The notes below the pieces were generated by a model. That model saw only the letters and a program-made list of their open reading frames with translations, had not been told where the DNA came from and did no database searches. Positions 34,727-43,935 of a DNA stretch of 45,103 nucleotides are shown here, one piece after another (positions within the stretch are counted from its first letter, which is position 1; the number at the start of each line of letters is the position of its first letter). This DNA is from Magnetococcales bacterium (GTDB lineage: Bacteria; Pseudomonadota; Magnetococcia; Magnetococcales; JADFYX01): assembly GCA_015232405.1 (NCBI GenBank), contig JADFZS010000032.1, positions 1 through 45,103 of the forward strand, read 5' to 3'. The position numbers and the translations under genes were made by a program.

Positions 34727-35467
34727 ATGGGCGGATGTTGTGTCTCAGGTCTAATTGATGATGCTATGGCTGGTACTGGTAATTTATCTCAACAAAAAGA
34801 GATAAAAGGTGTTAGTTTTCCAGAAAAACTCGGTTTAAGCCATCTAGTTGTAACTGGTCCACCAGGAGTAGGAAAATCTACTTTGATGGGAAAAATTGGC
34901 GGCTGGCCCCAAGAGGGTTATGTTGATCTATCCATGGATAAATGGTGGCGTTCTCCAGCATTGAGCTATCGCCCACGTGAGGTACATTTAGGCTTTCCCT
35001 TTGAGGGGGTTGAAAATGGTCTAGCTGTTTTTGACGATGAGTGGCTTGAAGCTTATAAATCTCTAAAACTCGATTTTGACCGGATAAAAATTCCACCCAA
35101 TCAAAATTGGTTTCTATCGCCGGATTGGAAATCTCGTTATGTATTTGAATTTCTGCTGCCGCCCCCGAAAAATTTATTGGATATGCGTAAGGAGAGAAAA
35201 AGAAGGGGAACCCATCTGGTTGATAAAGAGTTGACCTTGGATCAGGTTAGTTGCCAGGTTGCAATCTATTGGGCTGCTGCTCTCCATTTGCACCGTTCCG
35301 GCCTTAACATTTATGTCCGGGAGGGGTATACAGCCAACCTACACTGTTTTCAGGTGCCTCTTTATGAAGGTGTAGAGGCTGCAGGAGATTTGGATAAGCA
35401 GTCAATCAACAGTTGGTGTGGATCAAAGCTATTACGAGGTGTCAGCAGAGAGGCTCAGACACACTGA
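34727..35467 (+). CDS. P-loop NTPase-like protein of unknown function
   Basis: 246 aa with a strong AAGGAG about nine bases before the ATG. A canonical Walker A, GPPGVGKST, lies at residues 44-52 after a beta strand (LSHLVVTG). The N terminus MGGCCVSG is cysteine-rich and unusual. Downstream is an aromatic-rich stretch (DKWWRSPALSYRPREVHLGF) and a basic segment (MRKERKRRGTHLVD). A clear Walker B is not obvious, so it may be a kinase-like or nucleotide-binding protein rather than an AAA ATPase. No signal peptide. It is a single gene with its own candidate promoter and a terminator behind it. Family not recognised. Confidence 0.75.
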   Translation: MGGCCVSGLIDDAMAGTGNLSQQKEIKGVSFPEKLGLSHLVVTGPPGVGKSTLMGKIGGWPQEGYVDLSMDKWWRSPALSYRPREVHLGFPFEGVENGLAVFDDEWLEAYKSLKLDFDRIKIPPNQNWFLSPDWKSRYVFEFLLPPPKNLLDMRKERKRRGTHLVDKELTLDQVSCQVAIYWAAALHLHRSGLNIYVREGYTANLHCFQVPLYEGVEAAGDLDKQSINSWCGSKLLRGVSREAQTH

Positions 35468-35492
35468 TTTAAACCTAGAAACATAGAGAGAT

Positions 35493-35533
35493 AAAAAAGG
35501 CAGGGAGTATAATCACTCACTGCCTTTTTTTTT
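35493..35533. terminator. Bidirectional terminator between convergent genes
   Basis: GGCAG/CTGCC (35499-35503 with 35520-35524) and GAGT/ACTC (35505-35508 with 35515-35518) make a nine-pair stem with one mismatch. It is flanked by AAAAAA on the left and a run of nine T on the right, so both strands end in a U-tract. It separates the P-loop gene from the minus-strand gene at 35576. Confidence 0.85.
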
Positions 35534-35575
35534 GCTCAATTCATTGTGTGACATTGTTTTTTTATGTGCTTTTTG

Positions 35576-35992
35576 TCAGCCCTTCTCTTCACCAACAAAT
35601 ATCACCTCCAACTCAGGCCAAACTGCCTGTACTGTTAACAATATCTTGCGCACTGATTGTTCAATTGTTGCTATATCTGCCTCGCCATTTTCCCCTAGCT
35701 GTTCTTCATAGTGAGATAGGGTAAGCTCCGTTGCGATACCAGAAAGTGGCCACTCTCCAACATCATCAAGATAACTTTTTGCCAAAGCAAACGCCCAGTA
35801 TGGAGCGTCTTGCCAATTTTCAAGGTAAGCTGTATTCCGCTCTTTTTGAATGGTAGGGCCGTTCTCAGTTACAATAGCACAGCTCGATTGTGGGGTTTCT
35901 ACATATGCAGCCAGCCATTCTGGTGGATGGTTTTTTGCCAGAGCAAGCCAATATATTCGACGCTGGGATGGATTTGTCGGTTTGTTGTCCAT
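35576..35992 (-). CDS. Hypothetical protein downstream of a hybrid histidine kinase
   Basis: 138 aa, acidic and Trp/Tyr-rich (RRIYWLALAKNHPPEWLAAY and DAPYWAFALAKSYLDDVGEW). No signal peptide, membrane segment or known motif is seen. AAGGA precedes the ATG by five bases, and the gene starts ten bases after the stop of the hybrid kinase on the same strand, so the two are very likely co-transcribed. It could be a partner or accessory protein of that kinase, but this is only context. Family not recognised. Confidence 0.7.
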   Translation of the reverse strand: MDNKPTNPSQRRIYWLALAKNHPPEWLAAYVETPQSSCAIVTENGPTIQKERNTAYLENWQDAPYWAFALAKSYLDDVGEWPLSGIATELTLSHYEEQLGENGEADIATIEQSVRKILLTVQAVWPELEVIFVGEEKG

Positions 35993-36002
35993 ATATCCTT
36001 AA

Positions 36003-38417
36003 TTATTTTTTTGCTATTAATTTTTCGGTAAAGCTTTTGATGTTTTCCAACTCCCGCTCCATCTCTGATACGATCTGCTGGCTATATTTCCAGCTTTTGC
36101 TATCTTTTTCTGCTTCGAGATATTCACAAAGGCCAGACATGAAAACAGCACCGATGTTGGCACTTGAACCTCTTAGTTCTTGGGTCTGTTCTGTTAACTC
36201 CCCACGATCTTTTTGTGATAGACTTTTTTTGATCTCACCAAGAAGGCTTTCGGTAGAAGATTGATATAGGTCTAAAAACTCCTTTATTACTTGGCTATCT
36301 TTACCAAAATTATTGCCAATTCTATCCAGCTCTATGGGGGTTGCCTCTGGTGGTCTTGATTTTAATAGCTCAGCCAATTCCAGTTTTGGTATCCACTCCT
36401 CAAGTACCTCGGCAAGTTGTTCTATTTGAATTGGTTTGGTGATAAAGCTATCCATGTCCGCATCTTTAATCTGGCTCTCTTCACCGGGTTCTGTCCCTGC
36501 GGTCATAGCTATAATTGGGATGCGAATTCCCTTTTTTTCTTTGCTTCTAATGGATTTGGCTGCTTGAAAACCATCCATAATTGGCATTTTACAGTCCATT
36601 AAAATTAATGAGCAGGTTTCCGTAGCTGCCTGAACCGCATCTTTACCGTTGGCGACGATTTGTACTGTATAGCCTAAACGGTTTAGCTGCATCTGTACCA
36701 TTTTTTGGATAATGGTGTTGTCTTCAGCCAATAATATAGATTTACCGCTCTCTGGTTCTTGGTTGACCTCACCACTTTGTGCGGTAGCTATCTGCTGGGT
36801 TTCTGTTAACGATTCCATCTGACTATCTTTGAAAATTGACAGCAGACACTGTTGTAATTTTGGGCCGGAAACCGGGCGGTTTAGATGGGTGACAAAACCT
36901 GCTTGCATGGCTTGAGATAGACGTTTTTCATCTCTGGTTCTGGTCAGCAGTACCATGCTTGTGTGTGGCAGGCTATCATCTGTATTGATTTTGTGGGCAA
37001 GCTCTATGCTAAGATCCAGCTCTGTTGATGATATCAGAACCAAATCACATGGGTGACCGATCTCTGCCTCATGTCTTAAATATGCTATTGCCTCTTGGGC
37101 GTTTTCAACAGCAGTACCTTTCATCCGCCACTCTAGTAGATGGTTTAAGGTGACTGTTTGGCTGAGTTGGTGAGGGTCAACAACCAACGCCTTGATACCT
37201 TGTAACAGGCTATTTTTAACAATGGATTTTGATTTGCTATCGCTTTGAGAGGCTCTGGCCAACGGAACTGTAAACCAGAATGTAGAGCCTTTGCCTTTTT
37301 TACTGCTAAAGCCGATCTCTCCCCCCATAAGCTCCACCAAACGGCTGGCAATGGACAGCCCTATGCCGGTTCCGCCAAAGCTTCTGCTCCGTGAACCATC
37401 CACTTGAGTAAAAGGTTGAAACAGGCGGTGTCTGGCAGATTTGGGTATGCCTATACCTGTATCGGTAACTGAAAAGCGAACAAGTATGCGAGATTTGGAT
37501 TTTTTCTCCAGTCTGGCACTGATGAAAATACGTCCTTTTTTGGTAAATTTAACCGCATTACCTACCAAGTTAACCAGGGCCTGTCTAATACGAGCAGGGT
37601 CGCCACGTAGAGATGAACGAATTTTATCTGATGTGTGATGGTCAATGACCAACCCTTTTTTTTGTGCTTGGGAGCCGAGAAGCTCTGCCACCTCAGCAAC
37701 CAGTTTGCTTGGGCGAAAGTCTACTGATTGAATATCGAGTTTACCCCCCTCTAACCGGGAAAAGTCAAGAATATCATTAACTACCGTAAGAAGGGCCTGG
37801 GCCGACTCACGAGCAGTATTGGACATATCTTTCTGTTCTTTATTTAGCTTTGTGTTGAGCAGAAGATCGGTCATACCAATGACACCATTGATGGGGGTGC
37901 GTATTTCATGGCTCATATTTGCCAGAAATTCCGACCGCAGCCGAGATGTCTCAAGGGCGATATCCCCAGCCTGCTTTATCTCTCTTTCTACCTGCTTGCG
38001 TTTGATAAGATCCTGAAAAGTGGTGACGCTGTATCTGATTTCACCTTCCTGCATTATTGGGGTGGCGGTAAAAGAAACCGGAATGACATGGCCGTCACGA
38101 TGGATGAACGCTTCCTCTTTTACATGATATGTCTGCCCGCATTTTATGCTTTTTTGTACCGGGCACTCCGCTGCTGGTATTCTTGTGCCGTGAGGGGTTT
38201 GATAGTGTATCTGCTCATGCATGTTCTTGCCAGCCAGCTCCGCCATGGACCAGCCCAGAAGACGCTCCCCTTCGCTGTTGATAAAAACCAAGTTACCATC
38301 ACTATCCAAAACAAAAATACCCTCTTGAAGATTTTGGGTAAATTGTTCTAAAAATGAGAGGTCAAGACCCGTAACAGGTTTGCTATCGGTTTTATTTTGG
38401 TTGGTGTTTTGATCCAT
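36003..38417 (-). CDS. Hybrid sensor histidine kinase, PAS-HisKA-HATPase-REC-REC-Hpt-like
   Basis: 804 aa without membrane segments. A PAS domain (about 20-140) has a PAC-like end. HisKA carries H170 ([19 protein letters not shown]). HATPase_c (about 270-395) shows [14 protein letters not shown] and [10 protein letters not shown] first receiver-like domain (about 410-530) is degenerate. The second (about 560-680) is intact, with LLAEDN and phospho-acceptor D608 ([11 protein letters not shown]). The C-terminal histidine-phosphotransfer-like domain (about 700-800) has [14 protein letters not shown], where the histidine of the usual AHxLKGSSxxxGA is glutamine (Q746, codon CAA). Phosphate would thus stop at D608 or go to another protein. 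No response regulator lies next to it. Confidence 0.9.
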   Translation of the reverse strand: MDQNTNQNKTDSKPVTGLDLSFLEQFTQNLQEGIFVLDSDGNLVFINSEGERLLGWSMAELAGKNMHEQIHYQTPHGTRIPAAECPVQKSIKCGQTYHVKEEAFIHRDGHVIPVSFTATPIMQEGEIRYSVTTFQDLIKRKQVEREIKQAGDIALETSRLRSEFLANMSHEIRTPINGVIGMTDLLLNTKLNKEQKDMSNTARESAQALLTVVNDILDFSRLEGGKLDIQSVDFRPSKLVAEVAELLGSQAQKKGLVIDHHTSDKIRSSLRGDPARIRQALVNLVGNAVKFTKKGRIFISARLEKKSKSRILVRFSVTDTGIGIPKSARHRLFQPFTQVDGSRSRSFGGTGIGLSIASRLVELMGGEIGFSSKKGKGSTFWFTVPLARASQSDSKSKSIVKNSLLQGIKALVVDPHQLSQTVTLNHLLEWRMKGTAVENAQEAIAYLRHEAEIGHPCDLVLISSTELDLSIELAHKINTDDSLPHTSMVLLTRTRDEKRLSQAMQAGFVTHLNRPVSGPKLQQCLLSIFKDSQMESLTETQQIATAQSGEVNQEPESGKSILLAEDNTIIQKMVQMQLNRLGYTVQIVANGKDAVQAATETCSLILMDCKMPIMDGFQAAKSIRSKEKKGIRIPIIAMTAGTEPGEESQIKDADMDSFITKPIQIEQLAEVLEEWIPKLELAELLKSRPPEATPIELDRIGNNFGKDSQVIKEFLDLYQSSTESLLGEIKKSLSQKDRGELTEQTQELRGSSANIGAVFMSGLCEYLEAEKDSKSWKYSQQIVSEMERELENIKSFTEKLIAKK

Positions 38418-38549
38418 AATTGTTGGATGGTATATCTCTTGATATGGTTTTAAATAAAGGTAAAATAAAGTCCACCCATAAGTATCGCATGGTAAGTTGG
38501 TTTTAGCAATACATATATCGTCTGTCCTGGTTTAAACTAATTTTGTTAC

Positions 38550-39548
38550 TTAACGCTCGTTAAGGTATGGTATTTTCTTCATGTTTGTCCAGAGATTTTG
38601 AAAATCTTGGGGAGGATCTGCCTGAAAAGATAGCGTTTTGCCATTTTTAGGGTGGGAAAAGCCCAGGGTGGCTGCATGTAGAGCTTGGCGTTTAAAGTTA
38701 ATTAAGGTCTCTCTTATCTCTTCTGGCCAATGTTTTGCTGGTTGGTAACTGCGTCCATACTCTTGATCGCCAAAAATTGGTGTACCGATATGGGCCATGT
38801 GTACTCTAATTTGGTGGGTTCGACCTGTCTCCAAACGGCAAGATATCAAAGCAAAAGGGGGGGAGGGGGTTATGACATGATAGTGGGTTACGGCCCTGCG
38901 GCCTCTGCTGTTAACAGCCATTTTTGTGCGCTGTTTGGGATGGCGGCCAATTGGTGCATCAATTACCCCTTGGGCTTTTTTGGGAATAGTTTTGGTGATG
39001 GCTAGATATTGTCGAGATGCGGTGTGTTCCTCAAACTGCTTTGCCAGACCCTGATGGGTTGTGTCATTTTTTGCAACTACCAATATCCCACTAGTATCTT
39101 TATCCAAACGGTGGACAATACCGGGGCGAATTTTACCTCCAATACCTGAAAGTTCATCGCCACAATGGTGAAGTAGAGCATTTACCAATGTTCCACTATT
39201 GACCCCAGCCCCAGGATGAACCACCATACCATAAGATTTATTGACCACAATAAGGTCGGAGTCTTCAAAAAGGATTGTCAGAGGGAGCTGTTCTGGAACC
39301 ACATATGTTGGTTGTGGTTTGGGTATATGTAGGGCGTATTCAACCATGCTGCTGGCTTTTTGGGCGATAGATGTAACTGGTGCCCCATCAATAAACACCA
39401 AGCCAGATTTGATTAAACGTTGAATTGCAGCACGGCTTAACTTTGGAGTTACTGTCTCGCAAAGTGCTTTATCCAAGCGAAGACCATCCTTATCCGTGGA
39501 TAGCTGGACGGTTTTTATTTCTTGGGTTTCATTAATATTTGAACTCAT
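38550..39548 (-). CDS. rluD: Ribosomal large-subunit pseudouridine synthase RluD
   Basis: 332 aa from ATG 39548; a TTG at 39557 would add three residues. An N-terminal S4 RNA-binding domain (DGLRLDKALCETV and LSRAAIQRLIKSGLVFIDG) is followed by the RluA-family catalytic domain, with the active-site aspartate in GIVHRLDKDTSGILVVAKN and the ending GRTHQIRVHMAHIGTPIFGD. RluD makes pseudouridines in helix 69 of 23S rRNA; the RluC/RluD distinction is by overall similarity only. It is divergent from the DUF6476-like gene, a pairing seen in alphaproteobacteria. Confidence 0.92.
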   Translation of the reverse strand: MSSNINETQEIKTVQLSTDKDGLRLDKALCETVTPKLSRAAIQRLIKSGLVFIDGAPVTSIAQKASSMVEYALHIPKPQPTYVVPEQLPLTILFEDSDLIVVNKSYGMVVHPGAGVNSGTLVNALLHHCGDELSGIGGKIRPGIVHRLDKDTSGILVVAKNDTTHQGLAKQFEEHTASRQYLAITKTIPKKAQGVIDAPIGRHPKQRTKMAVNSRGRRAVTHYHVITPSPPFALISCRLETGRTHQIRVHMAHIGTPIFGDQEYGRSYQPAKHWPEEIRETLINFKRQALHAATLGFSHPKNGKTLSFQADPPQDFQNLWTNMKKIPYLNER

Positions 39549-39584
39549 GTTTAGCAATACATCGATTTAGAAGGGCTTAACAAA

Positions 39585-39887
39585 ATGGGAATGCGGTTTG
39601 TAAAAATATTTGTGATTGTGAGTGGAATTCTCTTGGTTGTAGGTACTGTAACCTTGTTAACCCAGATATCGAGCCATCTTCCCAGTTTTTCATCATCAAA
39701 TCCCGAAGATGAACCAATTGACACCCATGTCGCTATACCAGCTGGAGGAACTATTATCACCACCACACCCATTGGAGCATCTGGTGTAGTGGTGACAGTT
39801 AAACTAGCTGGGGGTGGGGGACAGCTGCTAATGGTCAATAAAAAAGGCCAGCTTATGCGCAGGGTCCACCTGGAAGAAAAAAGATAG
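39585..39887 (+). CDS. DUF6476-like single-pass membrane protein
   Basis: 100 aa. One N-terminal membrane segment (FVKIFVIVSGILLVVGTVTL, residues 5-24) is followed by a short linker and a small beta-rich domain (VAIPAGGTIITTTPIGASGV, then GGGGQLLMVNKKGQLMRRV). Length, topology and location beside an RluA-family gene match DUF6476 proteins of alphaproteobacteria. Function unknown; presumably anchored in the inner membrane with its C-terminal domain outside. AAGGG nine bases before the ATG supports the start. The gene begins 36 bases from the start of divergent rluD. Confidence 0.65.
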   Translation: MGMRFVKIFVIVSGILLVVGTVTLLTQISSHLPSFSSSNPEDEPIDTHVAIPAGGTIITTTPIGASGVVVTVKLAGGGGQLLMVNKKGQLMRRVHLEEKR

Positions 39888-40075
39888 ATGATTGCACCCA
39901 TACCCAACCCAAATATCTTTATAAATTTACTGTTGGCAAATGCAGATCACCTGTTTTAAAAAAAATGGGTTATGCTGTTTTTGCCATGCATATTGTAGCT
40001 AAACGAAAAAAATCACTTTCATTAATTGCTGTAAAGGTATAAATAATATAAGGGTTTCTTGACACACATTCCAAT

Positions 40076-40789
40076 TTATTCTTTGTTTCCATAGCCCAGA
40101 AAATTGACACTAGGGTCCTTACTAAGCTTCCAATCCATGTTCAGGGGGTCATAGCTCACTCCTGCGAGATCGCGCATTTTTATCCCCACATCTCTTAGGT
40201 CACGGTTTAGATCTGCAGGGCGAATAAATTTATCATATTCATGGGTTCCACGGGGTAGCCAACGCAGAATATACTCTGCTCCTACAATAGCATAGAGCCA
40301 AGATTTCCATGTTTTGTTAAGGGTGGCAAAAAACAGTTTTCCCCCCGGTTTAACAAGCCCAGAACACTCATTCAGAAAGCCAGGTACATCCGGTACATGT
40401 TCCAAAACCTCCATGATCATAACAGCATCAAATGCCTCAGGTTGCTCCTGGGAAAGTTGGCCTGCTGATTGCATTCGGTAATCTACGTCTGACCCGCTGT
40501 TTATTTGATGGGCCTTGGCAGTACCGATAATGGTATCGGAACGATCAATGGCTGTAACGTTGGCTCCCTGTTCATAAAGGGCTTCGGATAAAATTCCGCC
40601 ACCGCAACCAATATCCAGCACTTTCAGGCCGGACAGATCGGCATTTGGTGAGCCGGCAAGATGAGTTTGAATATACTCCATTCGCACAGGATTTATTTCG
40701 TGCAGTGGTTTGAACTTACCATCAGTGTCCCACCATTCGTGGGCCATCTGTTCAAATTTGGCTATTTCCGCTTGGTCCACCGTGGACAT
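40076..40789 (-). CDS. ubiG: Ubiquinone O-methyltransferase UbiG
   Basis: 237 aa. UbiG performs both SAM-dependent O-methylations of ubiquinone synthesis. ATG 40789 is chosen because GGAGAAGG sits six bases upstream; a TTG at 40801 would lie inside that ribosome-binding site. Motifs: FEQMAHEWWDTDGKFKPLHE, typical of UbiG; the SAM loop KVLDIGCGGGILSEAL; MEVLEHVPD; and WLPRGTHEYDKFIRP near the C terminus. It lies singly, divergent from the amidase gene. The presence of ubiquinone synthesis fits rquA downstream, since rhodoquinone is made from ubiquinone. Confidence 0.95.
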   Translation of the reverse strand: MSTVDQAEIAKFEQMAHEWWDTDGKFKPLHEINPVRMEYIQTHLAGSPNADLSGLKVLDIGCGGGILSEALYEQGANVTAIDRSDTIIGTAKAHQINSGSDVDYRMQSAGQLSQEQPEAFDAVMIMEVLEHVPDVPGFLNECSGLVKPGGKLFFATLNKTWKSWLYAIVGAEYILRWLPRGTHEYDKFIRPADLNRDLRDVGIKMRDLAGVSYDPLNMDWKLSKDPSVNFLGYGNKE

Positions 40790-40843
40790 TGCCTTCTCCA
40801 ATTATAGTTATGTTTTAAGGTTAATAAAAAAGAGCAGGTTATC

Positions 40844-42073
40844 ATGATCAATCTTAATCCGGTACTAGACAAAGAAGATGTTGTTAACATGACCCCAATT
40901 CAACGGCGTAAAGTGCTTAAGGGGATTATTCTTTCAATGGGTGGTTTAATTCTACCCCCATCTTTTGCCCAAGCTGCACGCCTTAACAGAATTACAGATG
41001 TCCGTATGTGGACTGCTCCTGACCACACACGAATCGTTTTCGACCTAGAGCGTAACACTCAACACCAATTGTTACAACTCCGCAATCCCAATCGTCTTGT
41101 ACTTGACTTGATGGATTCTGCTGTCGGTGTGGACCCTGCCACCATGGGTTTTTCCGACGCTGTTGTCAATCGTGTACGTAGCGGTATTCCACGTCCTGGT
41201 GTTGTTAGGACTGTATTTGAACTAAAAACAGGCATCCGCCCTCGTTCATTTTTTCTCAAAGCTGCTGGTGGAAAACCATCCCGTTTGGTTATTGACCTTG
41301 TGCGTAAAGAGGGTAAATCAAAAACTCCTGGTAATAAACCCGTAGTGCACGAATCTAGCAGCAAACGTCGTGATGCAGTTATTGTAATTGACCCTGGTCA
41401 TGGTGGTATTGATCCTGGTGCTGTGGGAGCAAACGGTACAAAAGAGAAAGATGTTGCACTGCAGGTTGCAAAACGTTTAGCTCGTAAAATCAATAGTATG
41501 GATGGTTTTAAAGCTGAGTTGACACGTAAAGGTGACTATTTTGTCTCTCTGCGTAAACGGGTATCAGTAGCAAGAAAACATCAGGCAGATCTGTTTGTCA
41601 GTCTCCATGCCAACGCCTTTAGGTTGCAGTCGGCCCGTGGTACTTCTGTCTATATGTTATCTGAGGGTGGAAAACCATCACCAGACAAAGCCATCCGTCG
41701 TTTGGAACAGCGGGAAAACAGCTCTGATCTCATCGGTGGTGTAAAACTCAGCCATGTTTCAGATCCCACAGTTCGGGGTATCTTGATGGATCTTACCCAA
41801 CGTGACTCTCTGAATCGGGCTTTGGTTTATGGTAAAAATCTACTCGGTGAGCTCAAAACTGTTCCCAGTGTAAATATCCATTTCAAAAAAGTTAAACAGG
41901 CTGGTTTTGCTGTGTTGAAGGCTCCTGATATGCCTTCAATTTTAGTAGAGATGGCCTTCTTGACCAATAAAAGAGAGGAGAGGCTGCTGCGTACTGGTTC
42001 CCACCAAAACGCCATTGCAACCGCCTTGGCATCAGGAACCAAAAAGTTTATCAAAGCCTCTGGCTTGGTCTGA
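40844..42073 (+). CDS. amiC: N-acetylmuramoyl-L-alanine amidase, AmiC type, Tat-exported
   Basis: 409 aa. Residues 20-45 carry a twin-arginine signal, RRKVLKGIILSMGGLILPPS then FAQA, as in E. coli AmiC. An AMIN domain (about 47-150) targets the septum. The Amidase_3 zinc domain (about 178-400) has VIVIDPGHGGIDPGA with the first zinc histidine, the conserved glutamate in NGTKEKDVAL, SLHANAF with the second histidine, and the catalytic glutamate in SILVEMAFLTN. It cleaves septal peptidoglycan during daughter-cell separation; activity probably needs an EnvC/NlpD-type activator. A terminator follows. AMIN plus Tat signal favours AmiC over AmiA. Confidence 0.92.
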   Translation: MINLNPVLDKEDVVNMTPIQRRKVLKGIILSMGGLILPPSFAQAARLNRITDVRMWTAPDHTRIVFDLERNTQHQLLQLRNPNRLVLDLMDSAVGVDPATMGFSDAVVNRVRSGIPRPGVVRTVFELKTGIRPRSFFLKAAGGKPSRLVIDLVRKEGKSKTPGNKPVVHESSSKRRDAVIVIDPGHGGIDPGAVGANGTKEKDVALQVAKRLARKINSMDGFKAELTRKGDYFVSLRKRVSVARKHQADLFVSLHANAFRLQSARGTSVYMLSEGGKPSPDKAIRRLEQRENSSDLIGGVKLSHVSDPTVRGILMDLTQRDSLNRALVYGKNLLGELKTVPSVNIHFKKVKQAGFAVLKAPDMPSILVEMAFLTNKREERLLRTGSHQNAIATALASGTKKFIKASGLV

Positions 42074-42082
42074 TTAATAATC

Positions 42083-42120
42083 AAAACTGTAGGAGCAGAG
42101 TTGCCCCTACAGTTTTGCTT
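42083..42120. terminator. Bidirectional terminator between amiC and cobA
   Basis: A perfect 11-bp stem, AAAACTGTAGG (42083-42093) with CCTACAGTTTT (42106-42116), is capped by an inner GC pair block and followed by GCTTTT. Convergent genes end on either side, and the A/T ends of the stem give U-rich tails on both strands. Confidence 0.85.
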
Positions 42121-42144
42121 TTCAACTAGGATGATAACCGCACT

Positions 42145-42975
42145 TTAACTTTTTGGTGCTACCAGGGTTTCATCATCAAACCATTGTAAAATTTCCCGAT
42201 AATCTACAACTTTACCAATTACCATAATTGCTGGTGGCTGCATACCCACCGCCTTGATATCTTTGGTGACATTGCCCAGGGTGGTTATCATGGTTTGCTG
42301 TCGAGGGGTTGTTGCCCAGCGGATTAAAGCAACAGGGGTATCGGGTGAGCGTCCAGCTGCCACCATTCTTTTTCGCACAGATTCCACATTACGCATTGCC
42401 ATATACAGAACTATCACCGGGAACGTTCTAGCAACACCTTCCCAATCAATACGTGATGGGTGGACATCTTCAGAGTTGAGATGTTTTGTGTTTGCTGGTG
42501 ATTCATGCCCTGTTATAAAAGCAAAATTGGCATTGACCGATCTATGGGTGACTGGTATTCCTGCATATGCTGGCCCGGCAATTCCAGAGGTAAGCCCTGG
42601 AATAATACGAAATGGCACATTCTCTTGAGCTAAAAGACATGCCTCTTCTCCACCACGACCAAATACAAATGGGTCACCACCCTTTAGCCTGACAACACGG
42701 CGGTTCTCTTTACCAAATTTAACCAGTAGGTTGCTGATATCCTCCTGTTTTGTCGAGTGGCCTCCACCTCGTTTGCCAGCAAGAATTTTTTCTGTTTGCT
42801 CCGGTATTAGCTCCACAATTTCTTCTGAAACCAATGCATCATAAACAATTACTTCAGCTGCTTTAATTGCCTTTAATGCGCCTATGGTCAAAAGGTCAGG
42901 GTCACCGGGGCCAGCCCCTACCAGGATGACCATGCCTTGTGGAAAATTATAATTGTCCAAGGGTTTTTGTTCCAT
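42145..42975 (-). CDS. cobA: Uroporphyrinogen-III C-methyltransferase (SUMT)
   Basis: 276 aa. SUMT methylates uroporphyrinogen III at C2 and C7 to give precorrin-2 for siroheme, cobalamin or heme d1. Motifs: VILVGAGPGDPDLLTIGALK at residues 15-34, YDALVS, KRGGGHSTKQEDI, VRLKGGDPFVFGRGGEE, and PGLTSGIAGPAYAGIPVTHR. It is a stand-alone SUMT without the CysG oxidase/ferrochelatase part. The ATG overlaps the stop of the upstream HDAC-family gene (TAATG), so translation is probably coupled. The cobalamin link is compatible with the B12-binding radical SAM protein at 10814, but no other cobalamin gene is visible. Confidence 0.95.
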   Translation of the reverse strand: MEQKPLDNYNFPQGMVILVGAGPGDPDLLTIGALKAIKAAEVIVYDALVSEEIVELIPEQTEKILAGKRGGGHSTKQEDISNLLVKFGKENRRVVRLKGGDPFVFGRGGEEACLLAQENVPFRIIPGLTSGIAGPAYAGIPVTHRSVNANFAFITGHESPANTKHLNSEDVHPSRIDWEGVARTFPVIVLYMAMRNVESVRKRMVAAGRSPDTPVALIRWATTPRQQTMITTLGNVTKDIKAVGMQPPAIMVIGKVVDYREILQWFDDETLVAPKS

Positions 42976-43925
42976 TATTGATTGTCGATAAAGGCATTAA
43001 CCACACTGCTCCAGCCAGTACCAATATTATGAGAATTGTAACCACCACCTCCCAGAGCCAAAACCCGACCATGACCAAGTTCATTAGCGATTTGGACCAT
43101 ACGAGAAGCTACTGTATAATGTGCGGTTGGTGATAGACGCATATCTGTTATGGGATCACCAGCAATAGAGTCTGCACCACACTGCATAATGATAAACTCC
43201 GGTTTTGCCTCTAAAATAAACGAAGTGATGGTTGATAAAAGTTGAAAATAGTTGGAGTCGCCTGTACCAGGAGGGAGGGGTAGGTTGAGCTTGGTTCCCT
43301 CAGCTGCTCCCAAACCTTTTTCATGGGCATGACCGGTTCCTGGATAGATGGTGTAGCCATCTTGATGGGTATCGACAAATACCAGGTCAGGGTCAGACTC
43401 AAAAGCATAGAAAACACCATCTCCATGGTGAGCGTCTATATCTATATAGGCAACCCGATTTAAATTATACTTCTCTCTCAAGGTGTTTATGACCACTCCT
43501 GCATCGTTGAAGACACAAAAGCCACCTGCAGAGTTGGGGCGGGCATGATGTAAACCTGCAATTGGAATAAATACCCTGTTGCACTCATCTGCCATGATAC
43601 GGTGTGTAGCATCTAATGCAGAGCCAACCACATAGGCGGCTGATTCATAGATACCCTGTACTGCAGGGGTGTCACCACCATCAAGATATCCCTCGCCAGT
43701 TATTGATCTCTCCTGCACCAAAGCTACATATTCCGGTGTATGAAATCTTTCAATCTCTTCTTGGGTAGCTATTACAGGTTTGAGAATATTGATCTGGGAA
43801 TCCAATCCTTGATTTTTGGCTTCTTGCCAAAAATCCATCATTCTATGGGGGCCAAATGGGTGGCCGCCACCAAAACCATAATTGCCAATTTCTTCGCCAA
43901 TAGTTACACTCGGGAGAATGGACAT
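42975..43925 (-). CDS. Histone deacetylase family amidohydrolase (AcuC/HDAH-like)
   Basis: 316 aa from ATG 43925, chosen because AGGA lies about nine bases upstream and the neighbouring methyltransferase stop is ten bases away; an extended frame would add 26 residues overlapping that gene. The zinc-dependent deacetylase motifs are complete: GGHPFGPHRM, the catalytic histidine pair in IAGLHHARPNSAGGF, the metal-binding DIDAHHGDGVFYAF, the second metal aspartate in CGADSIAGDP, and the active-site tyrosine in ALGGGGYN. Bacterial members deacetylate proteins (AcuC on acetyl-CoA synthetase) or small acetylated amines. The substrate here is not evident. Middle gene of rquA-HDAC-cobA. Confidence 0.92.
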   Translation of the reverse strand: MSILPSVTIGEEIGNYGFGGGHPFGPHRMMDFWQEAKNQGLDSQINILKPVIATQEEIERFHTPEYVALVQERSITGEGYLDGGDTPAVQGIYESAAYVVGSALDATHRIMADECNRVFIPIAGLHHARPNSAGGFCVFNDAGVVINTLREKYNLNRVAYIDIDAHHGDGVFYAFESDPDLVFVDTHQDGYTIYPGTGHAHEKGLGAAEGTKLNLPLPPGTGDSNYFQLLSTITSFILEAKPEFIIMQCGADSIAGDPITDMRLSPTAHYTVASRMVQIANELGHGRVLALGGGGYNSHNIGTGWSSVVNAFIDNQ

Positions 43926-43935
43926 CTGATAATTC

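Noticed and set aside
39551..39907. 118-codon minus-strand open frame over the DUF6476-like gene
   Set aside because: The plus-strand frame has a ribosome-binding site, a membrane segment and family-like context; the antisense frame overlaps the rluD start and has none.
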